The notes: generated by a model not told the origin, from the sequence alone. Positions 7,046 to 15,185 are shown, counted from the first letter of the stretch. The stretch is 64,000 nt of DNA from Epibacterium sp. Ofav1-8 (GCF_022348185.1 NZ_JAKRFD010000002.1:248001-312000), one strand, 5' to 3'. Made by a program: numbers and translations.

Positions 7046-9010
7046 TCAGAGTTCGATCTTGAAACGGGCAAACCCGTCCGGGCCATCGCCGGCCGGTGTG
7101 ATCGACACGCCGGGCACCGCATCCGCATAGTCCGCCGCCTTGGGGCCGGTGTCGAACAGCACCGAGGTGCCGGGCAGGGGCGCAAAACGCCAGTTGCCGT
7201 CTGCCTTGGGGCTGATGGTGCCCTGTTCGACGATATAGCGCACGATCACATCGCGGTTGGTGTCGGGGCCTTCGAACACAACGGTATCGCCCATCGCCCC
7301 CGGGAAGTTGCCACCGCCGCCAGCGCGATAGTTGTTGGTGGCGATGATGAACTCCTGCGCGGGATCAATCGGCGCGCCGTTGAATTCAAGGTTCACGATC
7401 CGGTTGGTGTCCGGGTTGATGACCTCTCCCTTGGAAGTGAACATCGGCGGCTGGCTCAGGTCGATCTGATAGGTCACCCCGTCGATCACATCAAAGTTGT
7501 AGCTTGGGAACTCCGGGTTCAGCAGCACCTGATCCGCTTTGCCGGGCTCGACCTGGTTGAACATGCCCGCCGAGCGCTCCAGCCAGTCCTTGACCTGCTG
7601 GCCGGTGACCTTCACCGCGCGCACGGTGTTGGGGTAGAGGTAGAGATCGGCGACATTCTTGATCGCCACATCGCCCACGGGGACATCGGTGTAATACTCC
7701 GGCCCGCCACGCCCACCAGCCTTGAACGGCGCGGCGGCGGAGAGGATCGGCAGGCCCTCATGCTCGGTGCCCTTGAGCATCTGTTCGATGTACCAGGTCT
7801 GCGCGATCGAGACGATCTGCACCGACGGATCATCCGCCACCAGCGCAAAATAGCTGTGCAGCGGCGCATCGGTCTTGCCCACCGCGCGGCGCACATAGGC
7901 CAGCGTGGCGTCATGGTCTGCCTGCACCGCGTCAAGCACGCTCTGGTCGCTGTCGACAAGGGCGGTGACGCTGCGGTCCTCGTTGCGCTTTGAAATGGGC
8001 CGCGCCTCGGAGGCATGGCCCACCACACGCCAGCCGTTGCCGTCGCGCTCCAGCATCAGGTCGATCAGCCCCATGTGGCTGCCCCAATAGCCGCCCATGA
8101 CGGCGGGCGTGCCGTGGATGGTGCCTTTGTCGGCGTCAACGCCCGCAAACTCCGCATAGGTGGAGGAGGGGAACACCAGATGGCTGTGTCCGGTCATGAT
8201 GGCATCAATGCCCTCCACCGCCGCCAGCGGCACCGAGGCGTTCTCCATCCCGTCGCTGTGATCGGCCGCGCCGATGCCGGAGTGGGACAGCGCAATAATG
8301 ATGTCTGCGCCTTTCTCCTTCATCTCGGGCACATAGGCGCGGGCGCAGTCGACGATGTCACGCGCCTGCACGTTGCCCTCCAGATGCTTGCGGTCCCAGT
8401 TCATCACCTGCGGCGGCACAAAGCCGATCAGGCCGATCTTGATCGGATGGGTGTTGCCCGCGCCATCGGTCAGCGTGCGCTCCAGCATCACATAGGGCGG
8501 CAGCAGCGTCTCATCCTCGCGCGGGGAGGCGCCCATCTTCTTGGCGACATTGGCACAGACCACCGGGAACCCGGCCCCGGCCAGCGACTTCATCAAAAAT
8601 GAAATGCCGTAGTTGAATTCGTGATTGCCCAGGGTGGAGGCATCGTAGCCCACGGTGTTCATCGCCGTGATCACCGGATGCTGGTCGCCGTCCTTCATGC
8701 CGCGCTCATAGGCGATGTAATCGCCCATCGGGTTGCCCTGCAGGAAGTCGCCATTGTCCAGCAGCAGCGTGTTGGTGGCCTCGGCGCGGATGTCGTTGAT
8801 CAGGGCCGCGGTCCGGGCGAGGCCGACCGTGTCCACGGGTTTGTCGCCGTAATAGTCATAAGGAAACACATGCACGTGCAGGTCGGTGGTCTCCATCAGG
8901 CGCAGGTGCACCTGTCCGGCGGCCGCCTGAACGGAAAACGGATGCAGGGCAATCAGCCCGGCGCCGGCGCTGCCGGCAAGAAAGGACCGGCGATCAAGTT
9001 GAAGCGGCAT
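7046..9010 (-). CDS. cpdB: 2',3'-cyclic-nucleotide 2'-phosphodiesterase / 3'-nucleotidase, Tat-exported
   Basis: The 654-residue protein starts with a twin-arginine signal (DRRSFLAG, Arg 7-8, then a hydrophobic stretch), so it is exported folded to the periplasm. The calcineurin-like metallophosphatase domain shows the metal ligands in TTDLHVHVFPYDYY, LLLDNGDFLQGNP, TLGNHEFNYG and GHSHLVFP. The C-terminal 5'-nucleotidase domain contains ATNNYRAGGGGNFPG. It hydrolyses 2',3'-cyclic nucleotides and 3'-nucleotides, letting the cell scavenge nucleosides and phosphate. The length matches CpdB (about 650). It is monocistronic. Phosphate control is plausible, but no Pho box was identified. Confidence 0.88.
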   Translation of the reverse strand: MPLQLDRRSFLAGSAGAGLIALHPFSVQAAAGQVHLRLMETTDLHVHVFPYDYYGDKPVDTVGLARTAALINDIRAEATNTLLLDNGDFLQGNPMGDYIAYERGMKDGDQHPVITAMNTVGYDASTLGNHEFNYGISFLMKSLAGAGFPVVCANVAKKMGASPREDETLLPPYVMLERTLTDGAGNTHPIKIGLIGFVPPQVMNWDRKHLEGNVQARDIVDCARAYVPEMKEKGADIIIALSHSGIGAADHSDGMENASVPLAAVEGIDAIMTGHSHLVFPSSTYAEFAGVDADKGTIHGTPAVMGGYWGSHMGLIDLMLERDGNGWRVVGHASEARPISKRNEDRSVTALVDSDQSVLDAVQADHDATLAYVRRAVGKTDAPLHSYFALVADDPSVQIVSIAQTWYIEQMLKGTEHEGLPILSAAAPFKAGGRGGPEYYTDVPVGDVAIKNVADLYLYPNTVRAVKVTGQQVKDWLERSAGMFNQVEPGKADQVLLNPEFPSYNFDVIDGVTYQIDLSQPPMFTSKGEVINPDTNRIVNLEFNGAPIDPAQEFIIATNNYRAGGGGNFPGAMGDTVVFEGPDTNRDVIVRYIVEQGTISPKADGNWRFAPLPGTSVLFDTGPKAADYADAVPGVSITPAGDGPDGFARFKIEL

Positions 9011-9174
9011 GTTCTACTCCTTGAAATCAAATCAACCCCCGGGGGTGGGGGCCTGTGCAATGTCGTAGCCAAGTCATGTGACGGCTATATTGCAGCAGGC
9101 CAGATTTTGACTTTGTGGTCAAAGAATTTGACATCCGGGAGCGCGTATCGCGGACAGGCGACGGCGGACCCGGC

Positions 9175-9642
9175 TCAGCGCAGGCCCGTTTCGCGCAGCA
9201 TGCCGCGCCGCTTCGCCTCATAGTAGTAGCCGCGCGAATAGTGTTTGACCGCCGTGTCCTGGCTGCCATCAGAGATCAGCCAGGCGCCGCGCAGATACCG
9301 CACTGCGTATTTCAGGTTGGTATCGGCATCCAGCAGGTCCTTCGGCTGGCCCCGGAACCCCATGGAGCGCGCAGTGGCGGGCAGGATCTGCAGCAGCCCG
9401 TAATAGGGCCGGTTGGTCGCCCAGGGGCGATGGGTGCTCTCGCGCACTGCCAGCCGGTGGACCAGGCTGCGCGGCACCTCATAGTGGTCGGCCCAGTAGT
9501 TGATCTTTTGCCGCAGCTCCGGGGTTTCATTCGGATAGAGGGGCGGGCTGTAGGCGCGCGTTGCCGTTTCGGTGCGCGCGCAGCCCGCCGCGGAGCTGAG
9601 GGAAAAGGCCGCCAAAGTCCAAAGCAGGTGACGACGATGCAT
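9175..9642 (-). CDS. Small lytic transglycosylase (SLT domain) lipoprotein
   Basis: The 155-residue protein begins with a lipoprotein-type signal (MHRRHLLWTLAAFSLSSAAGCA, lipobox AAGC). The SLT fold follows: the catalytic Glu lies in RLAVRESTHRPWA, then come YYGLLQILPATARSMGF and the repeat motif NLKYAVRYLRGA. Enzymes of this family cleave peptidoglycan with formation of 1,6-anhydro sugars. The protein is short for the family, about one catalytic domain. The ATG at 9642 is chosen because it starts the signal peptide; the frame stays open upstream but the added residues look non-coding. It lies directly upstream of the flagellin region on the opposite strand, and might help machinery cross the wall. 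Confidence 0.82.
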   Translation of the reverse strand: MHRRHLLWTLAAFSLSSAAGCARTETATRAYSPPLYPNETPELRQKINYWADHYEVPRSLVHRLAVRESTHRPWATNRPYYGLLQILPATARSMGFRGQPKDLLDADTNLKYAVRYLRGAWLISDGSQDTAVKHYSRGYYYEAKRRGMLRETGLR

Positions 9643-10115
9643 GGGGGGCTCTTTCGGTTGTTGCTGCGGCGCCAGATTAGCCGGGATTTCAGATGCAGCA
9701 AGACCCACGCCGGCAGCAGGGCGGAGCTTTGCCGATCCCGGCGATGGCACGGCATCCGGCGTACTGTCGCCCGCGGTGCACGGGCTCAGGGGACAGTGAC
9801 CCCGAGGCGGGACTGGGCTGAAGCCGGGGTTGGAACTCTGTTTAATTTTCAACAATAGCGCGATGAAATTGCATCTCTTTTTCGTCGATTAGGAGATCAT
9901 TCAGCTGTGTTAAAATTGTAGGAATGAGGGTGGGCGGCATTAATCTCTCGGTAAGATGATTTATGCCAGTGTAACGGTGCATCTGGTGACAGGTGGCGCT
10001 GACGCCGCGAGGCGTAAGGCAGGTTTAGGACGGGACCACTCGCCCCCGTGTAACGGGAAAACCTGAATAAAGGACAGATAACAAATCACTGTCCTGCCAT
10101 TGAATAAGGTGCTCT
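9643..10115. other. Long intergenic region upstream of the first flagellin
   Basis: This 473-bp gap is AT-rich at 9835-9960. It holds the flagellin promoter-like module (separate entry) and a leader of about 140 bases. No gene is credible here: the plus-strand open frame crossing it from 9115 has no family resemblance and lies opposite the transglycosylase gene. Confidence 0.5.
9940..9976 (+). promoter_or_regulatory. Flagellin promoter-like module, copy 1
   Basis: The module reads TTAA-N7-GTAAG-N16-TAACG, ending 139 bp before the flagellin ATG. The same three blocks with identical spacing occur upstream of the second flagellin. The TTAA-N7-GTAA part resembles a degenerate CtrA site, and GTAAG-N16-TAACG could be the sigma-factor contacts. 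The role is inferred from conservation between the two copies only. Confidence 0.5.
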
Positions 10116-10961
10116 ATGTCCAGCATTCTGACCAACAACGGCGCAATGGTTGCGCTGCAAACCCTGAAGTCCGTCAACGACGACCTCAACGAAACCCAGA
10201 CCAGCATCTCCACCGGTAAAGAGGTGGGCACTGCCAAGGATAACTCCGCAGTCTGGGCGATCTCCAAGACCATGGAATCCGACATCGCCGGTTTCGAAGC
10301 GATCGAAGAAGGCCTCGCCGTGGGCGAAGCCACCGTTGCGGTTGCCTCTGCCGGTGCCGAACAGATCGTTGAAAAACTGACCGAGATGAAGGAACTGATC
10401 GTCTCCGCTCAGTCCGAGAACGTGGATCACGCCACCATCCAGACTGACATCGACTCCAAGGTTGAGCAGGTCAACGCGATCATCTCTGCGGCCCAGTTCA
10501 ACGGTGCAAACCTGCTGGCTTCCGATATCGATGGCAACACCACCACGCAGATGGGCGTTCTTGCATCGCTTGACCGCGTTGGCGCTGGCGGCGCCGTGTC
10601 TGCCGTGGAAATCACCATCGACACCGTCGACTTTGAATCCAGCCTCGACCTGGCCTCCATGACCCAGATCACCGATTCCGCTTCCGCGGCCTCCGCTCTG
10701 GGTGAGATCGAAACCTATCTGCAAACCGCCATCACCGGCGCTGCGGCTCTGGGTGCGGATGCGGCCCGTCTGGAAGACCAGTCCGAGTTCGTGGGCAACC
10801 TGGTCGACTCCATGACCCAGGGTGTGTCGACCATGACCGACACCAACATGGAAGAGGCGTCCGCCCGATTGTCGGCCCTGCAGACGCAGCAAGACCTGGC
10901 CACGCAATCGCTGACGATCGCGAATGAAGCGCCAAGTTCGCTCTTGCAGCTGTTCCGATAA
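10116..10961 (+). CDS. Flagellin (paralogue 1)
   Basis: The 281-residue protein is the flagellar filament subunit, secreted through the flagellar type III apparatus. The N-terminal D0/D1 helices (MSSILTNNGAMVALQTLKSVNDDLNETQ, then ISTGKEVGTAKDN) and the C-terminal helix (SARLSALQTQQDLATQSLTIANEAPSSLLQLFR) are conserved, while the variable middle is short. This is typical of alphaproteobacterial flagellins. The second copy downstream is highly similar. No other flagellar structural gene is in the window. A terminator follows, so each flagellin is its own transcription unit. Confidence 0.93.
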   Translation: MSSILTNNGAMVALQTLKSVNDDLNETQTSISTGKEVGTAKDNSAVWAISKTMESDIAGFEAIEEGLAVGEATVAVASAGAEQIVEKLTEMKELIVSAQSENVDHATIQTDIDSKVEQVNAIISAAQFNGANLLASDIDGNTTTQMGVLASLDRVGAGGAVSAVEITIDTVDFESSLDLASMTQITDSASAASALGEIETYLQTAITGAAALGADAARLEDQSEFVGNLVDSMTQGVSTMTDTNMEEASARLSALQTQQDLATQSLTIANEAPSSLLQLFR

Positions 10962-10985
10962 GTCTCGCTGAGACACGGCAAAACA

Positions 10986-11017
10986 GCCGCCGGTCCCCCA
11001 GGGGGCCGGCGGTTTTT
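10986..11017 (+). terminator. Intrinsic terminator of flagellin 1
   Basis: A strong stem (CCGCCGG with CCGGCGG, inner CCCC/GGGG) is followed by TTTTT, 25 bp after the stop. Confidence 0.9.
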
Positions 11018-11078
11018 CGTGTGATCGCGATGCCTCGGGCGATCATCGTAAAGATCCTGCAAACAGCGGTCTTTGGCG

Positions 11079-11115
11079 TTAACTCCGCAGTAAGGCTTTG
11101 AGCGTATAGTTAACG
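11079..11115 (+). promoter_or_regulatory. Flagellin promoter-like module, copy 2
   Basis: TTAA-N7-GTAAG-N16-TAACG ends 136 bp before the second flagellin start, with the same blocks and spacing as copy 1. In this copy the module lies inside a perfect 9-bp inverted repeat, GCGTTAACT (11076-11084) and AGTTAACGC (11108-11116), which could bind a dimeric regulator. Confidence 0.5.
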
Positions 11116-11251
11116 CGCATCGCGGCAGGCAGCTGTGCGGATGGCGCCGCACCCGGCAACGGGCGGCAGTGTCGGAATGGGCACGGAGCGATCCCTGAAG
11201 CGGGGTCTACACCTGCGGGACCAAAACTGTCCCATGCGATGGAACCCCATC

Positions 11252-12103
11252 ATGTCCAGTATCCTGACGAATTCCGGGGCGATGATTGCCCTGCGCACCC
11301 TGAAAAACATCAATGGCGATCTGACCGATGTGCAGACCTCCATTTCCACCGGCAAGCGGATCGGATCGGCGAAGGACAATGCCGCCGTCTGGGCCATTGC
11401 CAAGACGATGGAATCCGATATTGCCGGTTTCCGCTCGATCGAGGAGGGGCTCGCACTGGGCGAGGCCACCGTGGCCGTTGCCTCTGCCGGAGCCGAGCAA
11501 ATCGTTGAAAAACTCACCGAGATCAAGGAACTGATCGTCTCTGCCCAGTCGGAGAACGTGGATCACGACACCATTCAGACCGACATCGCCTCCAAGGTGG
11601 AGCAGGTCGAAGCGATCATTTCCGCAGCCCAGTTCAATGGCGCCAACCTGCTGGCGGCGGATCTGGACGGTAGCGGCGGCACCCAGCTGGGGGTGCTGGC
11701 CTCGCTCAACCGGGTGGGGCCGGGCGGCGCGGTGACGGCTCAGGAAATCACCATCGACTCGGTGAATTTCACCTCCAACCTCGATCTCGCCAGCAGCCTG
11801 ACCACGATCACCGACACCGCCTCTGCCGCCTCGGCGCTGAGCGAAATCGAAAGCTTCCTGCAGACTGCGATCAACGGCGCCGCCGCGCTCGGGTCCTCTG
11901 CCGCGCGGCTGGAGGATCAGTCCGAATTTGTCGGCCGTCTGGTGGATTCGATGGTGCAGGGCGTCTCTGCCATGACCGATACCGATATGGAGGAAGCCTC
12001 TGCCCGACTGGCCGCGTTGCAGACCCAGCAGGAACTGGCGATCCAGGCGCTCACCATTGCCAATCAGGCGCCTCGCCTGTTGTTGCAGCTGTTCCGGCAA
12101 TAG
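11252..12103 (+). CDS. Flagellin (paralogue 2)
   Basis: The 283-residue flagellin is co-linear with paralogue 1 throughout. It keeps the N-terminal MSSILTNSGAMIALRTLKNI helix, a near-identical block from GEATVAVASAGAEQIVEKLTE through SAQSENVDH, and the C-terminal LLLQLFRQ. The ATG at 11252 is chosen because it aligns exactly with the start of paralogue 1; an upstream extension of 39 residues looks non-coding. The differences cluster in the surface-exposed middle. Two flagellins can be mixed in one filament or used under different conditions. Confidence 0.92.
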   Translation: MSSILTNSGAMIALRTLKNINGDLTDVQTSISTGKRIGSAKDNAAVWAIAKTMESDIAGFRSIEEGLALGEATVAVASAGAEQIVEKLTEIKELIVSAQSENVDHDTIQTDIASKVEQVEAIISAAQFNGANLLAADLDGSGGTQLGVLASLNRVGPGGAVTAQEITIDSVNFTSNLDLASSLTTITDTASAASALSEIESFLQTAINGAAALGSSAARLEDQSEFVGRLVDSMVQGVSAMTDTDMEEASARLAALQTQQELAIQALTIANQAPRLLLQLFRQ

Positions 12104-12131
12104 AGAGGGATCCGCGCCGGTCTGATCCTGC

Positions 12132-12179
12132 GCAGCACATGGACCCTGACAAGAAGCAGCACATGGACCCCGACAAGAA
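12132..12179. repeat. 24-bp direct repeat, two copies
   Basis: Two adjacent 24-bp units (12132-12155 and 12156-12179) differ at one base (T/C). Read from the ATG at 12139, they sit in a tiny frame encoding MDPDKKQHMDPDKKRAAR, which stops at 12195 inside the neighbouring terminator. No ribosome-binding site is evident, so expression is doubtful. Confidence 0.8.
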
Positions 12180-12215
12180 AAGGGCCGCCCGATGATCCGG
12201 GCGGCCCTCCATTTA
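12180..12215. terminator. Terminator between flagellin 2 and the rplI operon
   Basis: A 10-bp stem (GGGCCGCCCG/CGGGCGGCCC) with a 6-base loop. On the minus strand it is followed by CTTTTCTT, suiting the rplI transcript that ends at 12240; on the plus strand it is followed by TCCATTT. Confidence 0.7.
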
Positions 12216-12239
12216 GGTCACAACATCCGATCGCGGGGA

Positions 12240-12857
12240 TCAGGCGTTGGTTTCGTCCTCCGCGGCCGGAGCCGGTGCATCGCCTTCGTCGTCGTCGGAA
12301 GCGGCGCTGCCGATGTCGTCGAAGAGTTCGGAGATTTCGAACTCTGCTGCGGCTTCTTCTTCAGCGGCCAGTTCCTGGATCGACTTGCCGGAGGCCTGCA
12401 GTTCCGCTTCCTCGGGGGAGCGCGCAACGTTCAGCTCGACGGTCACCATGACCTCGGGGTGCAGGTGCACTTCTGCGATGTGCAGGCCCAGGGTCTTGAT
12501 CGGCTCACGGATGATGACCTGCTTGCGGTCCACCGAGAAGCCTTCTTCGGTTGCAACATCAGCCGCGTCACGGGTGGTGACGGAGCCATAGAGGTTGCCA
12601 CCATCGGAGGCCTGACGAATCACGACGAACTGCTGGCCGTCGAGTTTCTCGCCGAGGGCTTCTGCTTCTTTCTTGGTCTCCAGGTTGCGCGCTTCGAGCT
12701 GCGCTTTCTGGGCTTCAAAAGCTGCGATGTTGGCGTCAGACGCGGTCTGCGCCTTGCCCTGCGGCAGCAGGTAGTTGCGGGCAAAGCCGGGCTTTACGTC
12801 AACGACGTCGCCCATCTGGCCGAGCTTCGCAACACGTTCAAGAAGGATAACTTGCAT
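12240..12857 (-). CDS. rplI: 50S ribosomal protein L9
   Basis: The 205-residue protein begins [32 protein letters not shown], the canonical L9 N-terminal domain that binds 23S rRNA. The long connecting helix and C-terminal domain follow. The protein is about 55 residues longer than the usual L9. The extra tail (from about residue 150) is acidic and Ala/Glu-rich, ending in [10 protein letters not shown], as often seen in Rhodobacterales. It is the last gene of rpsF-rpsR-rplI, 13 bp after rpsR. Confidence 0.96.
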   Translation of the reverse strand: MQVILLERVAKLGQMGDVVDVKPGFARNYLLPQGKAQTASDANIAAFEAQKAQLEARNLETKKEAEALGEKLDGQQFVVIRQASDGGNLYGSVTTRDAADVATEEGFSVDRKQVIIREPIKTLGLHIAEVHLHPEVMVTVELNVARSPEEAELQASGKSIQELAAEEEAAAEFEISELFDDIGSAASDDDEGDAPAPAAEDETNA

Positions 12858-12870
12858 GGATCAGGTCTCC

Positions 12871-13098
12871 TTACTTCACGGCGTAGGGCAGCAGGGCGAG
12901 GAAGCGGGCGCGCTTGATAGCACGGGCCAGTTCACGCTGCTTCTTTGCCGAAACGGCGGTGATACGGGAGGGCACGATCTTGCCACGCTCAGAGATGTAG
13001 CGTTGCAGCAGACGAGTGTCCTTGTAATCGATCTTGGGCGCGTTCTCACCAGAGAACGGGCACACTTTCCGGCGGCGGAAAAATGGTTTGGCTGCCAT
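12871..13098 (-). CDS. rpsR: 30S ribosomal protein S18
   Basis: The 75-residue protein ([27 protein letters not shown], then [40 protein letters not shown]) matches S18 throughout. It sits in the 30S platform next to S6. It is the middle gene of the operon, with 29 bp to rpsF and 13 bp to rplI. Confidence 0.97.
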   Translation of the reverse strand: MAAKPFFRRRKVCPFSGENAPKIDYKDTRLLQRYISERGKIVPSRITAVSAKKQRELARAIKRARFLALLPYAVK

Positions 13099-13127
13099 GG
13101 TTTAGCGTCCTTTTCTCAAGCGTTAGA

Positions 13128-13481
13128 TCAGCGGCGCTCGCGACGGTTGTCGCGTTCGTCACGTTTCTGCATCTGGACCGAGGGGCCTTCGGCGTGCTCG
13201 TCGACCTTGATGGTCAGAACGCGCATCACGTCGTCATGCAGGCGCATCAGGCGTTCCATTTCCTGAACAGCCGCTGCCGGAGCATCGGAGCGCAGGAAGG
13301 CATAGTGGCCCTTGCGGTTTTTGTTGATCTTGTAGGCCATCGTCTTGACGCCCCAGTACTCGTTGTCGACCAGCTTGCCGCCGTTGTCGGACAGAACAGC
13401 ACCGAAGTGTTCGATGAGGCCTTCAGCTTGCGAGTTGGACAGGTCCTGACGCGCAATCATGACATGCTCATAGAGTGGCAT
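13128..13481 (-). CDS. rpsF: 30S ribosomal protein S6
   Basis: The 117-residue protein starts MPLYEHVMIARQDLSNSQAE and contains WGVKTMAYKINKNRKGHYAFL and RLMRLHDDVMRVLTIKVDE, diagnostic of S6. The start at 13481 has an AGGAG ribosome-binding site; the longer open frame upstream is non-coding leader. S6 pairs with S18 in the small subunit. The C-terminus ends in a charged, Arg-rich tail. It is the first gene of the operon, with a bulged hairpin in its leader. Confidence 0.96.
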   Translation of the reverse strand: MPLYEHVMIARQDLSNSQAEGLIEHFGAVLSDNGGKLVDNEYWGVKTMAYKINKNRKGHYAFLRSDAPAAAVQEMERLMRLHDDVMRVLTIKVDEHAEGPSVQMQKRDERDNRRERR

Positions 13482-13514
13482 GCGAACTCCTGTTTGTGTC
13501 TGGGCGCATTTCAT

Positions 13515-13544
13515 AGGCAGGGCATAATCGCCTTCCGCTGCCCC
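13515..13544 (-). promoter_or_regulatory. Bulged hairpin in the rpsF leader (possible autoregulatory site)
   Basis: On the minus strand the leader folds as GGCAG, a 5-base bulge CGGAA, GGC, loop GATTAT, GCC, CTGCC. It sits 34-64 bases before the rpsF start. Many bacteria carry an S6:S18-binding RNA structure in this position. The bulge here was not matched to that motif, so the role is only suggested by location. Confidence 0.3.
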
Positions 13545-13715
13545 ACCACGAGAGTCTGCGCGGATCCAAAGATACGGAAGGAGGCTTCCCCTTAGACGTC
13601 TTTGTTCCCAAGCGCAAGCAGCCTGTTGCAACGGCGCGGCCGCATGGGCCGGGGGCGGGCGCGAGAATTCCCCAAGCCTGCCACACTGCCGCCCCAATCC
13701 GACGCGAGAAATTGG

Positions 13716-13730
13716 TTAACAGAGTGTTAA
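13716..13730 (+). promoter_or_regulatory. CtrA-type binding site
   Basis: The sequence TTAA-CAGAGTG-TTAA is an exact match to the TTAA-N7-TTAA full site of the alphaproteobacterial master regulator CtrA. It lies 43 bp before the ATG of the membrane protein at 13773, where an activator site or a repressing overlap with the promoter would fit. Confidence 0.6.
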
Positions 13731-13772
13731 CGGTGGGTCTCGCACCTGCCGGAGCTGGAAAGGATAACCGCC

Positions 13773-14306
13773 ATGACCGCGATTGACCAGAATGTGCTCG
13801 ACTTCAGCCGCGTAGCGCCCTTGGACCATGTCCCCGGCGTGCAGGCGACCGCGCCGACACAGGTCAATATCCGGCCCGGCGGGTCCGTATCTGCCATGGT
13901 GCTGCGCCTGCTCGGCGGCTGCATGGTGTTGGCCTCCACCGGTCTCTGGCTGGTGCCCGAGGCCGGTGCGGACCCGCAGATGGCGCTGATCCGGGTCGGG
14001 ATTTCGGTGTTCCTGCTGTTCTTCGGCCTGTGCCTCTTGCTGCTGCGCGAACAGACGCCGCAGCCGGAGTTCCAGTTCGACGCTCAGCGCGGCGAGATGC
14101 GGATCGAGGAGACCCGCGCCGATGGCCGGGCGCGGGTGCTGGTGCGGCGCAGCTACGACAGTCTTGGCGCGGCGCGGTTCACCAGCAAGAGCGTGCAGCT
14201 GCTGGAGGCCGACGGCACCCTGTTGATCGAACTGCCGCTGGAAGGGCGCGGCACACGCAAGCTGTTGTTGACGCAGCTGCGGCCGCATCTGCGGGTGATC
14301 GGATAA
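13773..14306 (+). CDS. Hypothetical two-helix membrane protein
   Basis: The 177-residue protein has a soluble N-terminus of about 40 residues and two membrane segments (near 42-62, LRLLGGCMVLASTGLWLVP, and 72-92, IRVGISVFLLFFGLCLLLL). A soluble beta-rich C-terminal domain follows, containing RGEMRIEETRADGRARVLVRRSYDSLG and ending LRPHLRVIG. I do not recognise the family. The short two-helix hairpin before a strand-rich domain resembles small bacterial PH-like membrane proteins, but that is only a shape. AAGGATAACCGCC precedes the ATG. A perfect CtrA-type site just upstream suggests control by the cell-cycle/motility network. Confidence 0.7.
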   Translation: MTAIDQNVLDFSRVAPLDHVPGVQATAPTQVNIRPGGSVSAMVLRLLGGCMVLASTGLWLVPEAGADPQMALIRVGISVFLLFFGLCLLLLREQTPQPEFQFDAQRGEMRIEETRADGRARVLVRRSYDSLGAARFTSKSVQLLEADGTLLIELPLEGRGTRKLLLTQLRPHLRVIG

Positions 14307-14452
14307 GCCCGGTTCCCCCCCGCCGCTGCCGTTTTGCGGCCCCACATTCTCTGACATTCGCGTGAGCCGCCCGCTTTCCCACAGGAAATTGCGGGCGATG
14401 TCATATAGATCTGCGGCGACTGCGAATAAATCCGCAGGGTCGGGTGTTCATT

Positions 14453-14478
14453 TTCCAACACCCGATGTTGGGTTTTGC
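14453..14478 (+). terminator. Weak terminator-like hairpin
   Basis: CCAACA, a 5-base loop and TGTTGG are followed by GTTTTG. It lies between the membrane-protein gene and the YceI gene. The stem is only six pairs. Confidence 0.35.
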
Positions 14479-14546
14479 GGACTAGCTGACGCCACCCGCA
14501 TGGCCGACATTACGACCATCAAACCATGACACTGGAGCCCAGACCC

Positions 14547-15125
14547 ATGAAAAAGATCCTGCTTGCCGCTGCATTGATCGGCACCACCGCCGCCACCTCC
14601 GCCTTTGCCGCGCCGGAAAAATACACGCTTGATGCAAGCCACAGCCAGATCCTGTTCAGCTACAACCACCTTGGCTATTCCACCACCTACGGCCTGTTTT
14701 CCGGTTTCGAGGGCGACATCATGTTCGACCAGGAAGATCCCGCGAATTCGTCGGTTTCCGTGTCGATGCCGGTGAAATCCATGCTGACCGGCTGGGAAGC
14801 CCGCTTCAACCACTTCATGTCCGATGATTTCTTCGGCGCCACCGATGACGAGATGGTGACCTTCACCTCCACCGGCATCGAAGTGACCGGCGAAGACACC
14901 GCCAAGATCACCGGCGACCTGACCCTGAACGGGGTGACCAAATCGGTGGTGCTGGATGCCAAGCTGAACCAGGCGGGCGAGCACCCGATGGCGAAAAAGC
15001 CCTGGGCCGGTTTCGACGCCACCACCACCCTGGTGCGCTCCGAATATGAGCTGGGCCAGTTCGCGCCCTTCGTCAGCGACGAGGTCGAAGTGAAGATCTC
15101 CGTCGAGGCGATGAAAGCGGAATAA
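14547..15125 (+). CDS. YceI-family periplasmic lipid-binding protein
   Basis: The 192-residue protein has a signal peptide (MKKILLAAALIGTTAATSAFAA) followed by the YceI lipocalin-like barrel: KYTLDASHSQILFSYNHLGYSTTYGLFSGFEGDIMFD, SVSMPVKSMLTG, ITGDLTLNGVTKSVVLDAK. The family binds isoprenoid-type lipids such as polyprenyl chains in the periplasm. The ATG at 14547 starts the signal peptide and has a GGAG nine bases upstream. A second YceI domain occurs 1.2 kb away fused to a cytochrome b561, suggesting related roles in quinone or lipid redox. Confidence 0.9.
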   Translation: MKKILLAAALIGTTAATSAFAAPEKYTLDASHSQILFSYNHLGYSTTYGLFSGFEGDIMFDQEDPANSSVSVSMPVKSMLTGWEARFNHFMSDDFFGATDDEMVTFTSTGIEVTGEDTAKITGDLTLNGVTKSVVLDAKLNQAGEHPMAKKPWAGFDATTTLVRSEYELGQFAPFVSDEVEVKISVEAMKAE

Positions 15126-15151
15126 TCCCGCCCATCGTTGTGATGCTTTTG

Positions 15152-15185
15152 ACCACCGGTCCTGATCTCAGGGCCGGTGGTTTTC
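15152..15185 (+). terminator. Intrinsic terminator of the YceI gene
   Basis: ACCACCGG paired with CCGGTGGT, with an inner CC/GG, is followed by TTTTC, 26 bp after the stop. Confidence 0.88.

Noticed and set aside
12139-12195. Calling the MDPDKK repeat frame a gene
   Set aside because: It is only 18 codons, has no ribosome-binding site and ends inside a terminator; kept as a repeat only.
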